From Methanobacteriota archaeon (GTDB lineage Archaea > Halobacteriota > Halobacteria > Halobacteriales > Halalkalicoccaceae): a stretch of 13,017 nt of DNA. Numbering within the stretch: position 1 is the first letter of the stretch; the number at the start of each line of letters is the position of its first letter. Position numbers and translations under genes: made by a program. Positions 6,705 to 13,017 of the stretch are shown one piece after another. The notes under the pieces were generated by a model. It did not search any database, had not been told where the DNA came from, and saw only the letters and a list, made by a program, of their open reading frames with translations. Location: positions 1 through 13,017 of the forward strand of contig JADFQH010000049.1 in the NCBI GenBank assembly GCA_022561895.1, in the 5' to 3' direction.

Positions 6705-6719
6705 ACATAATTGTTATGT
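6705..6719. promoter_or_regulatory. Palindrome over the serine hydrolase promoter
   Basis: ACATAA-TTG-TTATGT, a perfect 6-bp inverted repeat with 3-base spacer, in the only AT-rich block of the intergenic region. It ends 23 bases before the ATG at 6743, where the TATA box of a nearly leaderless gene should lie. It may be both TATA element and repressor operator. Confidence 0.45.
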
Positions 6720-6742
6720 GGGGTACGCTGTGTCTTTGTACC

Positions 6743-8047
6743 ATGTCACCGGAACGAAACGGGCTCCGACGACGAACGGTACTGACAGCGCTCGGCGTGG
6801 CGGGAGCAGGATCTCTCGTTGGATCCGCTTCGGCAAGCGACGCTACGGAAGACGATTCAGACGGAGACAGATCCGTGGGAGACGGTGAAACGGATTCCGC
6901 AGAATCGAACGACGTCTCCTCGTCGTTCGTCTCCCGTGGAACCGACCGCATCGAGAAGCTCTTCGAGTCCCACTTAGAGCAAGGATTGCATCCCGGCGCA
7001 CAGCTCGCGGTCTATCACGAGGGCGAACTGGTCGTCGATCTCGCGGGCGGGACGACCGGAGCCGACGGCGAGGGGGTCACCACGGATTCGCGCTTCCTGT
7101 TGTTCTCGTGTACGAAACCGTACGCCGCAGCGTGCGTTCATCAGCTGGCTGATCGAGGTACACTCGATTTCGACGATCGGCTCGTCGAACACTGGCCGAC
7201 GTTCGCCGAAGAAGGAACCCAAAAGGCCGAGGTGACGATCAGACAGATGCTCTCGCATCAGGCGGGCATGCCGGCCGTGGCGGTAGACGAGGAGTACGAT
7301 AGTTGGAACGACCCCGACGCGCTCGCGGCGGGCATCGAGGAGGCGGATCTCGACTTCTCACCGGGCGAGACGGCCGAATATCACACGCTGAGTTTCGGAT
7401 GGCTCGTCGGCGAACTCGTCCGACAGGTCACCGGCCAGCAGATCGACGAGTACGCTCGCGAGGAGATCTTTGATCCGCTCGAAATGTGCCGGACGAGTAT
7501 TGGAATCCCCAAGGAAGAGCCGAACGACGTGGCGACCCTCGTCGGGTTCGAACCATACGATGGTAGCGATTCGGACCCGAGCATCGGCTCGACTACCGAG
7601 GAGGTCGCAGCGCTATTCAATGAGGAATCAGTGCTTCGGGCGGTTGTCCCCGGCGCGAACGGTATCGGACCCGCTCGCGAACTCGCACGATTCTACGCCT
7701 GCTATCTGAACGGTGGCGAGTTCGATGGCACTCGTCTGTTCGACTCGGAAACGACCGAGGAAGCCGCCGCAGTACAAGTAGAGGTCCCGCCGGGTTCCGG
7801 CGAACCAGTTAGCTCGGGCCAGCGCTACGGCCTCGGATTCCAGCTGGGCGGAGCGCTGCCGGATCGCTACGGGATCGGCGTTCCCTCGACGACCTACGGC
7901 CATGCGGGTCTCGGCAGCAGTATCTCGTGGGCCGATCCCGAGTCGGGGATCGCCTTCGCCTACGTGACGAACGGCATTCGCGACGACTACGAGCACAACG
8001 CCCGGATCGCCGCGATGGGCGAAACCGTCAGAAACGAGCTGGCTTGA
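6743..8047 (+). CDS. Tat-exported serine hydrolase, class C beta-lactamase / EstB-type fold
   Basis: 434-aa exported enzyme of the serine beta-lactamase-like family (esterase, D-aminopeptidase or peptidase activity; substrate not predictable). The N-terminus MSPERNGLRRRTVLTALGVA is a twin-arginine signal (RRRTVL, residues 9-14) with an Ala/Gly-rich core ending at an ASA cleavage-like site near residue 31. An acidic Ser/Asp/Glu linker (32-60) follows, then the catalytic domain. The nucleophile motif SCTK (S122, K125) is present; the second motif is YHT (Y213) in place of YAN, and the third is HAG (387-389) in place of KTG, as in EstB-like esterases rather than true lactamases. No lipobox cysteine is seen. 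ATG 6743 is chosen because an in-frame ATG at 6716 would lie inside the promoter palindrome and place nine residues in front of the Tat motif. It is divergent from fen1. Confidence 0.88.
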   Translation: MSPERNGLRRRTVLTALGVAGAGSLVGSASASDATEDDSDGDRSVGDGETDSAESNDVSSSFVSRGTDRIEKLFESHLEQGLHPGAQLAVYHEGELVVDLAGGTTGADGEGVTTDSRFLLFSCTKPYAAACVHQLADRGTLDFDDRLVEHWPTFAEEGTQKAEVTIRQMLSHQAGMPAVAVDEEYDSWNDPDALAAGIEEADLDFSPGETAEYHTLSFGWLVGELVRQVTGQQIDEYAREEIFDPLEMCRTSIGIPKEEPNDVATLVGFEPYDGSDSDPSIGSTTEEVAALFNEESVLRAVVPGANGIGPARELARFYACYLNGGEFDGTRLFDSETTEEAAAVQVEVPPGSGEPVSSGQRYGLGFQLGGALPDRYGIGVPSTTYGHAGLGSSISWADPESGIAFAYVTNGIRDDYEHNARIAAMGETVRNELA

Positions 8048-8093
8048 TCTTGTAGAGCTACCGTTATCCGAAACCCTTACTCGCTATCCGAGA

Positions 8094-8097
8094 GAGG
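8094..8097 (+). promoter_or_regulatory. Shine-Dalgarno site for gatC
   Basis: GAGG seven bases before the ATG at 8105, supporting that start. Upstream the 57-base gap after the serine hydrolase holds a CCGAAACCCTTAC block that may be a BRE/TATA-like promoter for gatCA. Confidence 0.4.
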
Positions 8098-8104
8098 ATG
8101 AGAC

Positions 8105-8386
8105 ATGAGCGAGCAGCAGTCCGTCTCCCCCGAGGAGGTGCGCCACGTCGCAAGTCTTGCGCGTGTCGATCTCGACGAGGGAGAAGTCGAAGCGTTCACC
8201 GAGCAGTTCGTCGAGATCTTGGAGGCGTTCGAGACCTTGGATGAGGTTCCCGAAATCGAGGACAGCGAAGGACTCGAAAACGTGATGCGCGAGGACGAAG
8301 TGCGCGAGGGGCTGAGTCAGGAAGAAGCGCTCGAAAACGCCCCCGAAAGCGCCGAGGGCTACTTCAAGGGGCCGAGCGTCTCATGA
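8105..8386 (+). CDS. gatC: Aspartyl/glutamyl-tRNA amidotransferase subunit C
   Basis: Small belt subunit (93 aa) of the GatCAB complex, which converts Asp-tRNA(Asn) and Glu-tRNA(Gln) to the amide forms. It winds around GatA and stabilises the GatA-GatB interface. The conserved N-terminal helix SPEEVRHVASLARVDLDEGE and the following FVEILEAFETLDEV helix are clear, then the GatC-typical 'L-R-E/D' turn as VMREDEVREGLSQEEALENAP and the C-terminal G-Y-F-K-G-P that runs along GatA. Length is normal. gatA follows after 70 bases, and the intervening 25-codon ORF overlaps the gatC stop by four bases. gatB is not in the window. Confidence 0.93.
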   Translation: MSEQQSVSPEEVRHVASLARVDLDEGEVEAFTEQFVEILEAFETLDEVPEIEDSEGLENVMREDEVREGLSQEEALENAPESAEGYFKGPSVS

Positions 8387-8460
8387 GTATCGACGCACTT
8401 GCTCCCACCGGTCGTCTCGTGTGTCGGCCTCACACTCACCACTGGAGGTGGCTCGCGTGA
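8383..8460 (+). CDS. Possible 25-aa ORF linking gatC and gatA
   Basis: Starts with the ATG of ATGA shared with the gatC stop (8383-8386) and ends with the TGA of GTGA shared with the gatA start (8457-8460), a four-base overlap on both sides. The peptide begins MSIDALAPTGR, then has a single Cys, and a C-terminal PHTHHWRWLA stretch rich in His, Trp and Arg. The gatA Shine-Dalgarno sequence GGAGGTG lies inside it and encodes part of the WRW. It may be a translational coupler or leader-type peptide that keeps ribosomes moving from gatC to gatA. It may also be a fortuitous ORF; no homologue is recognised. Confidence 0.4.
   Translation: MSIDALAPTGRLVCRPHTHHWRWLA
8444..8450 (+). promoter_or_regulatory. 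Strong Shine-Dalgarno site fixing the gatA start
   Basis: GGAGGTG, a full anti-SD match, six bases before the GTG at 8457. It argues against the upstream in-frame GTG at 8421, which would place this site inside the gene. Confidence 0.65.
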
Positions 8461-9731
8461 GCGAGAGTTCGATCTTCATCACCGAAGAGCGGATCGTAGG
8501 TGAGGACGAGGGGCAACTCGCCGGAAAAACGGTCGCCGTCAAGGACAATATCAGTACGAAAAACGTGCGCACGACCTGTGGCTCGGCCATGCTCGAAAGG
8601 TATGTCCCGCCCTACGATGCAACAGCAATCAAGCGACTGAAGGAGGCGGGTGCGACCATCGTCGGCAAGACGAACATGGACGAGTTCGGGATGGGAAGTA
8701 CCACAGAAACCTCGGCGTTCGGTCCCGCGCCGAACCCAGCCGCCGAGGGCCACGTTCCGGGCGGCTCCTCGGGCGGGTCGGCGGCAGCGGTCGCGGCGGG
8801 CGAGGCGGATCTCGCGCTCGGCTCCGATACGGGTGGCTCGATCCGCAATCCGGCGGCTTTCTGCGGCGTCGTCGGGATCAAACCCACCTACGGGCTTGTC
8901 TCGCGCTACGGCTTGGTCGCCTACGCCAACTCGTTGGAACAGATCGGGCCGTTCGCCTCGTCGGTCGAGGACGCCGCCGCACTGCTCGACGTGATTGCGG
9001 GACCCGACGAGCGCGACGGGACGAGTCGAAAGGAGGGTGCAGATAGCGACTACGCGAGCGCCGCAGACGGCGATATCGATGGACTCTCGATCGGCGTTCC
9101 GACCGAACTCGTCGAGGGTGCCGACGACGGGGTCAGGGAGACGTTCTGGGATGCGATTTCGAAACTCGAATCACAGGGAGCGAGCTATCACGAGGTGAGC
9201 CTGCCCTCCATCGAGTACGGCGTTGCGGCCTACTACGTCCTTGCGATGAGTGAAGCGTCCTCGAACCTCGCGCGATTCGACGGCGTGCGCTACGGTCCCG
9301 CCACGGAGTCGGATGGCAACTGGAACGAGGCGTTCGCCGAGGTGCGCGAACAGGGCTTTGGCCCGGAGGTCAAACGCCGCATTCTTTTGGGGACCTACGC
9401 GCTTTCTGCGGGCTATCACGAGAAATATTATGGGAAGGCCCAAGACGCCCGTGCGTGGGTCAAACGGGATTTCGATGACGCCCTATCCGAGGCGGACGTG
9501 CTGGCCAGCCCGACGATGCCGGTGCCCCCCTTCGAACTGGGCGAGAGTCTCGATGATCCCCTGAAGATGTATCTCTCGGATGCGAATACTGTGCCTGTGA
9601 ACCTCGCGAACCTACCGGCGATCTCGGTTCCGGCGGGCAAAACTGAGAAGCTTCCAGTCGGGCTCCAGCTGATCGGCCCGGTCTTCGGCGAAGAGACGAT
9701 CATTCGGGCCGCGAGTGCCGTAGAGGAGTAG
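8457..9731 (+). CDS. gatA: Aspartyl/glutamyl-tRNA amidotransferase subunit A (amidase)
   Basis: Glutaminase subunit of GatCAB (424 aa); it releases ammonia from glutamine for transfer onto misacylated tRNA. The amidase-signature triad is complete and correctly spaced: K29 (VAVKDN), S104 (GGSSGGSA) and nucleophile S128 (GSDTGGSIRNP). The spacings of 75 and 24 residues equal those of Staphylococcus GatA (K79, S154, S178). The archaeal NISTKNVRTTCGSAMLE segment, the MDEFGMGSTTETSAFGP block and the C-terminal PVGLQLIGPVFGEETIIRAA block are all present. The GTG at 8457 is chosen because of the strong Shine-Dalgarno site before it and because MSESSIFITEERI matches the usual N-terminus; GTG 8421 would add twelve residues. 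The stop is four bases from the stop of the convergent SnoaL-like gene. Confidence 0.95.
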   Translation: MSESSIFITEERIVGEDEGQLAGKTVAVKDNISTKNVRTTCGSAMLERYVPPYDATAIKRLKEAGATIVGKTNMDEFGMGSTTETSAFGPAPNPAAEGHVPGGSSGGSAAAVAAGEADLALGSDTGGSIRNPAAFCGVVGIKPTYGLVSRYGLVAYANSLEQIGPFASSVEDAAALLDVIAGPDERDGTSRKEGADSDYASAADGDIDGLSIGVPTELVEGADDGVRETFWDAISKLESQGASYHEVSLPSIEYGVAAYYVLAMSEASSNLARFDGVRYGPATESDGNWNEAFAEVREQGFGPEVKRRILLGTYALSAGYHEKYYGKAQDARAWVKRDFDDALSEADVLASPTMPVPPFELGESLDDPLKMYLSDANTVPVNLANLPAISVPAGKTEKLPVGLQLIGPVFGEETIIRAASAVEE

Positions 9732-9734
9732 TGG

Positions 9735-10085
9735 CTACTCTTTCGGAGAGATCTTGCCCGCAAACGTTTGAAACTCGATCACATCCTCAGGAATGTAGAA
9801 CGTATCGGTCGCGAACTCGTAGACGCTTTCGGGGGTTTCCCCATGCCAAACGATATAGCCAAAGTCGCCTTCCGTGAGCTGTTCGTCCATCGTGATCGAC
9901 GAATCCCCACTAGAAAACTCGGCAAAGAGGTTCTCGAACAGCCCTTCGATCTCTTCGATCCCTCCGAAGGTTCCCATGTTCGTGACGACGACCGAGTCAT
10001 CATCGTAGTCCTCCATAACTCCCTCGAGGTCCTGTTCGCCGAACATCTCTAAGTGGTGGTCGAGAACGGATTCCGTGTTGCTCAT
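9735..10085 (-). CDS. SnoaL/NTF2-like (nuclear transport factor 2 family) protein
   Basis: 116-aa cytoplasmic protein with the cone-shaped NTF2-like fold pattern: an N-terminal helix ESVLDHHLEMFGEQDLEGVMEDY followed by DDDSVVVTNMGTFGG, a second helix EEIEGLFENLF, then beta strands (SITMDEQLTEGDFGYIVWHGE, YEFATDTFYI, VIEFQTFAGKI). These features fit the ketosteroid-isomerase/SnoaL-like group; individual members are enzymes or ligand-binding proteins and the sequence does not tell which. ATG 10085 is chosen because GGAGA sits five bases upstream; a TTG at 10097 in frame is weaker. A TTTATTA element at 10154-10160 (minus strand) may be the TATA box. It converges on gatA, with the two stop codons only three bases apart. 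Confidence 0.82.
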   Translation of the reverse strand: MSNTESVLDHHLEMFGEQDLEGVMEDYDDDSVVVTNMGTFGGIEEIEGLFENLFAEFSSGDSSITMDEQLTEGDFGYIVWHGETPESVYEFATDTFYIPEDVIEFQTFAGKISPKE

Positions 10086-10153
10086 TGTTATCTCCAATCT
10101 CCAGTGTGCGTGGTATCACGTCACGGAGATGGGACGTAGTTCAACACATCGGA

Positions 10154-10160
10154 TAATAAA
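10154..10160 (-). promoter_or_regulatory. TATA-like element for the SnoaL-like gene
   Basis: TTTATTA on the minus strand, about 70 bases upstream of the start at 10085, in the 80-base gap after the HTH gene. Together with the GGAGA ribosome site this predicts a leader of roughly 40 bases. Confidence 0.35.
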
Positions 10161-10166
10161 GATTCC

Positions 10167-10517
10167 CTACCCTTCGTACGCGAGGTTCATGATCCACTGG
10201 GAGAAGGCGTCGCTCCGGGCGTCGATCTCTTCTTCGCCGATGAAGGGCGAAAGCATGTCGCCGGCCATCAGCAGCGCGAAATCCAGATCGCGGGCGGCGG
10301 GCGTGAGCAGATAGGTGTTGTGGCCGTTGTAGACGGTGTCGTGGCGTTCGATCAGTTCGTTGCGAGCGAGTTTATCGACGATTCGACTGCCCTTTCGCGA
10401 GGAGACATCGAGTTCCTTCCAGAAGTCGCTCTGGTGGATCCCCCCGGTCTGGCGGACGAGTTCGAGTCCCGCGCGTTCGTCTTCCGACAGCTCGGCTTCG
10501 AGTTCGGCGGCGCTCAT
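10167..10517 (-). CDS. Small winged-helix transcriptional regulator
   Basis: 116-aa cytoplasmic DNA-binding protein. Residues about 10-75 form a winged helix: SEDERAGLELVRQTGGIHQSDFWKELDVSSRKGSRIVDKLARNELIERH, with the recognition helix around DVSSRKGSRIVDKLARN, a wing (YNGHNTYLLTP) and a C-terminal helix after that (FALLMAGDMLSPF). The pattern resembles haloarchaeal MarR/Lrp-like and COG2512-type regulators; target and ligand are unknown. The frame is open upstream for another 76 codons into menE, but the basic, serine-rich extension overlaps menE; the ATG at 10517 is supported by a TATA-like GTTAAAG 24-30 bases upstream. It lies 61 bases after menE on the same strand, so it could be either cotranscribed or separately expressed. 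Confidence 0.82.
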   Translation of the reverse strand: MSAAELEAELSEDERAGLELVRQTGGIHQSDFWKELDVSSRKGSRIVDKLARNELIERHDTVYNGHNTYLLTPAARDLDFALLMAGDMLSPFIGEEEIDARSDAFSQWIMNLAYEG

Positions 10518-10540
10518 ATCCCTACAACGCGGCCCGACGC

Positions 10541-10547
10541 CTTTAAC
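10541..10547 (-). promoter_or_regulatory. TATA box for the winged-helix gene
   Basis: GTTAAAG on the minus strand, 24-30 bases before the ATG at 10517, in the 61-base gap after menE. The distance suits a nearly leaderless archaeal transcript. Confidence 0.45.
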
Positions 10548-10578
10548 ATTGACCGTCCGGCGCGAGACGACTCGATCC

Positions 10579-12030
10579 TCAGGGCCAGTGTTCGGAGAGG
10601 CGCTCTCTGACGGCCGCCCGGTCGATCGTCCCCGAGACGGTTCGGGGCAGCGAGTCGGCAAATCCGATGGTTTTCGGGTGTTTGTAATCCGCGAGTCGGT
10701 TCGCGAGGAACTCACGGAGATCGTGTTCGGAGACGCCATCGGCAACTACCGACGCGGCGACTCGCTCGCCCCATTCGGGATCGGGGAGCGAAACGACCGC
10801 CGCCGCCTCGACGGCAGGGTGCCTGTCGAGGACGTTACTCACTTCCTCGGGATGAACGTTCTCGCCACCAGTGATGATTACGTCATCAAGGCGGCCGAGC
10901 ACTCGGATCGAGCCGTCACGCTCGATAACCCCGAGATCACCGGTGTGATAGCCATGAGGGCCGAAGGCGTCGTCGGTCGCATCGGAGTCCCCGTAGTAGC
11001 CAGCCATCACTGTCGGACCAGACACGACGATTTCACCGGGTTCACCGGGCGGGAGTGCCTCGTCGCCCGCGACCGCGCGCACGCGGGTGAACGTGAGCGG
11101 TCTACCGACCCGTTTCGGATGCTGAAACGCTTCCTCGGGAGTCGCTGTCGAGATCTGCGAGGCCGTCTCCGTCATCCCGTAGGTCGGGTGGATCGGAATC
11201 TCCCGAGACTCACACCGCTCGATCAGCCTCTCAGGAGTCCGCGCGCCCCCGGTCAGGACGAACCGGAGCGAGTCGGGCAGGTCGCCCGCATCGAGCATCC
11301 GGTCGAGCATGGTGGGGACGAGCGAACTGCCAGTCACACTGTAGGTACGGAGATGATCCATCGCGCGCGTGGCGTCGAACTCGCTCGAAAGGACGACTGT
11401 CGTCCCGTACAGCGCGGATCGGACGATCGGCGCAAGCCCGCCCATGTGATAGCCCGGAAGGGGGTTATACCAGCGATCGTTGGGCAGCACGCCGAGGCGG
11501 AACGCCGAGGCGACTGCACTCGAAACGAGGTTTCGCCCGGTGAGGACGGCGGCTTTCGGCTCGCCGGTCGTCCCCGAGGTAAAGACCATCGTTCGAGGCG
11601 AATCGAGAGCCGGTACTTCGGTGACGAACTCCGCGAGCGGTTCGGAACGGAGCTCCGAGATCGGTCGGAATGGGATCTCCGAAGCGATTCCCGTCGCCTG
11701 TTTCGCGTACGCCTCCTCGGAGATGAGCGCCGCGAGGTCGATCCGATCCATCCGTGCGCGCAGTTCGGTTTCTGCGAGTCGAGTGTTGAGCGGGACGAGT
11801 ACTGCACCAACGCGCCACGTTGCGTGGACGAGACGGGCGAAATCAGGCGAGAGATCGAGTAAGGTTCCCAACTGCGCTCCGGGACGAACACCCATGGACC
11901 ATAGCCGACTCGCCGTTTTTTCGACCCTGCGGTCGAACTCCCGATACGTCCACTCTTCGTCCGTTTCGGCGTCGATCAGCGCAACCCCTTCGGGTGTGGC
12001 GTGGCGCTGGTAGGCGAGGAGGTCACGCAC
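10579..12030 (-). CDS. menE: o-Succinylbenzoate--CoA ligase, ANL superfamily
   Basis: Acyl-CoA ligase that activates o-succinylbenzoate in menaquinone synthesis (483 aa, GTG start). ANL motifs: the P-loop TSGTTGEPK (151-159), adenine-binding motif YGMTETAS (284-291), HTGD (362-365, the ribose-binding Asp), the hinge region GRLDDVIITGGENVHPEEVSNVL (379-401) and the C-terminal PRTVSGTIDR near residue 468. Unusually, the last motif normally ends G-K-I/V-x-R, where Lys catalyses adenylation; here Lys is Thr468. The assignment as MenE rather than another CoA ligase rests on length, on ANL motifs and on the overlap with menC; GTG start 12030 and the menC TGA share eight bases, so the two are coupled. 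Residues 5-75 show the normal N-terminal domain. A 61-base gap and the winged-helix gene follow. Confidence 0.88.
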   Translation of the reverse strand: MRDLLAYQRHATPEGVALIDAETDEEWTYREFDRRVEKTASRLWSMGVRPGAQLGTLLDLSPDFARLVHATWRVGAVLVPLNTRLAETELRARMDRIDLAALISEEAYAKQATGIASEIPFRPISELRSEPLAEFVTEVPALDSPRTMVFTSGTTGEPKAAVLTGRNLVSSAVASAFRLGVLPNDRWYNPLPGYHMGGLAPIVRSALYGTTVVLSSEFDATRAMDHLRTYSVTGSSLVPTMLDRMLDAGDLPDSLRFVLTGGARTPERLIERCESREIPIHPTYGMTETASQISTATPEEAFQHPKRVGRPLTFTRVRAVAGDEALPPGEPGEIVVSGPTVMAGYYGDSDATDDAFGPHGYHTGDLGVIERDGSIRVLGRLDDVIITGGENVHPEEVSNVLDRHPAVEAAAVVSLPDPEWGERVAASVVADGVSEHDLREFLANRLADYKHPKTIGFADSLPRTVSGTIDRAAVRERLSEHWP

Positions 12031-12694
12031 GTTTCACACCCCATGAGGGCTCGACTCCAAGACCCGGTCCTTGTGGGACCGAGATCGCGCCGTTGTCCAC
12101 AGCCGAGGGATCGGGCGCGAGATCCTCGGCGAGCAGGTCGGCCGTTGCAACCCCACAGGCTCTCCCCACATCGAGCGCCGCTGCGGCGTGAACCGCCGCG
12201 GTGCGGGCGATCACGGTGTCGATCGTCGTCGTCACGACCACGTCTTCGAGTCGGCGGCCGAGCTCAATCGTCCTATCGACGCCGCCGAGCGCCATCGGCT
12301 TTAGAACGAACACGTCCGCGGCGTCCGAAATCGCCTCGATCTCCCCTATTGCCTTGCCCGCAAGCGATTCGTCGAGTGCAATGGGCACGCCGTGGTACTC
12401 GCGAAGCTCGCGATGGCCGGCGATGTCCTCGGCCGGGAGGGGCTGTTCGACGTACTCGGTTCCGAACGCCGCGAGCGAATCGAGCGCGCGCTCGGCCTGC
12501 TCGCGGCTCCACCCGCCGTTTGCGTCGAGACGGATCGCGGGGTCGGGACCGACCGCCTCGCGGATCGCCCGCACCCGCTCGACGTCCTCTTCGACCGACC
12601 GCGCGCCGACCTTGCATTTGACGGTCTCGAAGCCCACCTCGATCGCCTTACGCGCGGCCGCGGCGCTCTCTTCGGACGAGCCGTCGCCGATCGC
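12023..12694 (-). CDS. menC: o-Succinylbenzoate synthase, C-terminal two-thirds (truncated by the junction)
   Basis: Enolase-superfamily enzyme that dehydrates SHCHC to o-succinylbenzoate in menaquinone synthesis. Only about 224 residues are present; the N-terminal capping domain (about 130 residues) is missing. The barrel carries the full catalytic set: KxK (TVKCKVG), metal ligands in RLDANGGW, YVEQPL and IALDES, and the second catalytic Lys in FVLKPMALGGV. The frame continues to a false ATG at 12730, but those last twelve codons are bacterial sequence read backwards: real homologues continue into the sheet before IGDGSSEE with an N-A-(T/V) stretch, not with S-T-R-A-S-P. The C-terminus ends W-G-V-K-R-A with its TGA overlapping the menE start. 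Gene order menC-menE is the usual haloarchaeal order. Confidence 0.88.
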   Translation of the reverse strand, partial: AIGDGSSEESAAAARKAIEVGFETVKCKVGARSVEEDVERVRAIREAVGPDPAIRLDANGGWSREQAERALDSLAAFGTEYVEQPLPAEDIAGHRELREYHGVPIALDESLAGKAIGEIEAISDAADVFVLKPMALGGVDRTIELGRRLEDVVVTTTIDTVIARTAAVHAAAALDVGRACGVATADLLAEDLAPDPSAVDNGAISVPQGPGLGVEPSWGVKRA

Positions 12695-13017
12695 CGGACT
12701 GGCCCTGGTGCTGGCCCCCTGGGTGATCAAGCTCTACCGCACCTCCCAGACCGAGCGGGCCCGTGCCGCCGCAGAGGCAGAACGTGCCGATATCGCCGCC
12801 CATCTGCATGACTCCGTGCTGCAGACCCTGGCGATGATCCAGAAGCAGAAGAACGATCCCGCCGCCGTGGAACGCCTAGCCCGCAGCCAGGAGCGGCAGC
12901 TGCGCTCCTGGCTCTACCGGCAGAACGCCGCGGCCAGTGGGACCCTGAAAGACCAAATCATGGCGGTGGCCGCCGAACTGGAGGAGATGCACTCAGTGCC
13001 GGTGGAGGTCGTCGCCG
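12690..13017 (+). CDS. Sensor histidine kinase fragment (actinobacterial, HisKA_3 type), partial at both ends
   Basis: The open frame with phase 0 (codons start at 12690) runs to the window edge without a start or stop. It gives LALVLAPWVIKLYRTSQ, the end of a transmembrane segment, a basic/alanine-rich coiled linker (RARAAAEAERADIA), then the dimerisation/phosphoacceptor box AAHLHDSVLQTLAMIQK with the phosphorylated His in HLHDS, followed by LARSQERQLRSWLY, the second helix. This is the layout of PspC-like or LuxR/NarL-partner kinases of Actinobacteria. Leu is almost always CTG, the sequence contains K and Q where haloarchaeal proteins have D and E, and no gene start precedes it. It is on the other strand from menC and reads out of it. 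An ordinary haloarchaeal gene is unlikely; an assembly or cloning chimera is the simplest view. Confidence 0.75.
   Translation, partial: MAGLALVLAPWVIKLYRTSQTERARAAAEAERADIAAHLHDSVLQTLAMIQKQKNDPAAVERLARSQERQLRSWLYRQNAAASGTLKDQIMAVAAELEEMHSVPVEVVA

Noticed and set aside
3789..6707. The 13-mer CTGAAAGTCGTAC present near 3789 and again near 6695
   Set aside because: About one shared 13-mer is expected by chance in a window of this size, and the flanks do not match, so it is not evidence of an att site or insertion.
10518..10745. 76-codon N-terminal extension of the winged-helix gene
   Set aside because: It overlaps the end of menE, is Ser/Arg/Pro-rich with no homologous look, and the internal ATG at 10517 has its own TATA box.
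10336..11862. 508-codon plus-strand open frame opposite menE and the winged-helix gene
   Set aside because: The minus-strand frames carry clear ANL and wHTH motifs; the plus-strand product is Arg-rich and low in the acidic residues of true halophilic proteins, a typical antisense shadow of high-GC genes.
12695..12730. menC start at the apparent ATG at 12730
   Set aside because: These codons are in the bacterial kinase segment read on the other strand; the real MenC N-terminal domain is missing.
12690..13017. Horizontal transfer of a bacterial sensor kinase into the haloarchaeon
   Set aside because: No mobile element or recombination signature, both genes are broken at one point, and the kinase has no start in the window. 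Chimerism needs fewer assumptions, although transfer cannot be excluded from this sequence alone.

Overview
The window reads as a haloarchaeon (class Halobacteria; genus not resolved) from position 1 to about 12,690. The evidence is high-GC coding DNA, strongly acidic proteins, archaeal promoters with short or no leaders, archaeal-type GatCA, archaeal FEN-1 with a C-terminal PCNA-binding box, and a CRISPR repeat very close to the type I-B repeat familiar from Haloferax and Haloarcula. The last ~325 bases are different: they encode, on the opposite strand, an internal piece of an actinobacterial-looking sensor histidine kinase. That piece joins the middle of a menC gene without any gene boundary, so it is most simply an assembly or ligation chimera.

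Layout. 1-3791 (+): a CUT1-type carbohydrate ABC transporter operon, with the 3' part of the substrate-binding protein, two overlapping permease genes and an MsmK/UgpC-type ATPase. 3792-4359: a spacer region with two hairpins and one small, unrecognised, AT-richer gene on the minus strand. 4360-5233: a CRISPR array with 13 identical 30-bp repeats, one degenerate terminal repeat and 13 spacers. It is probably transcribed on the minus strand, no cas gene lies in the window, and the side where the leader should be has no obvious AT-rich leader. 5332-6599 (-): fen1 followed by a BolA-family gene. 6743-8047 (+): a Tat-exported beta-lactamase-fold serine hydrolase. 8105-9731 (+): gatC and gatA, the amidotransferase for Asn-tRNA/Gln-tRNA formation. 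Between them is a 25-codon ORF that overlaps gatC by ATGA and gatA by GTGA. 9735-10085 (-): a SnoaL/NTF2-like protein. 10167-12694 (-): the 3' end of a menaquinone gene cluster, menC (truncated by the junction) and menE overlapping by 8 bases, then a small winged-helix regulator with its own promoter.

How it works together: the first block imports a sugar, while the others are housekeeping (DNA flap processing, tRNA amidation, menaquinone). The CRISPR array and its small neighbour are the accessory part. The most interesting points are the doubly overlapping mini-ORF inside gatCA, the cas-less and leader-poor CRISPR array with one short spacer, the missing A10 lysine in MenE, a palindrome over the serine hydrolase promoter, and the archaeal/bacterial junction near 12,690.
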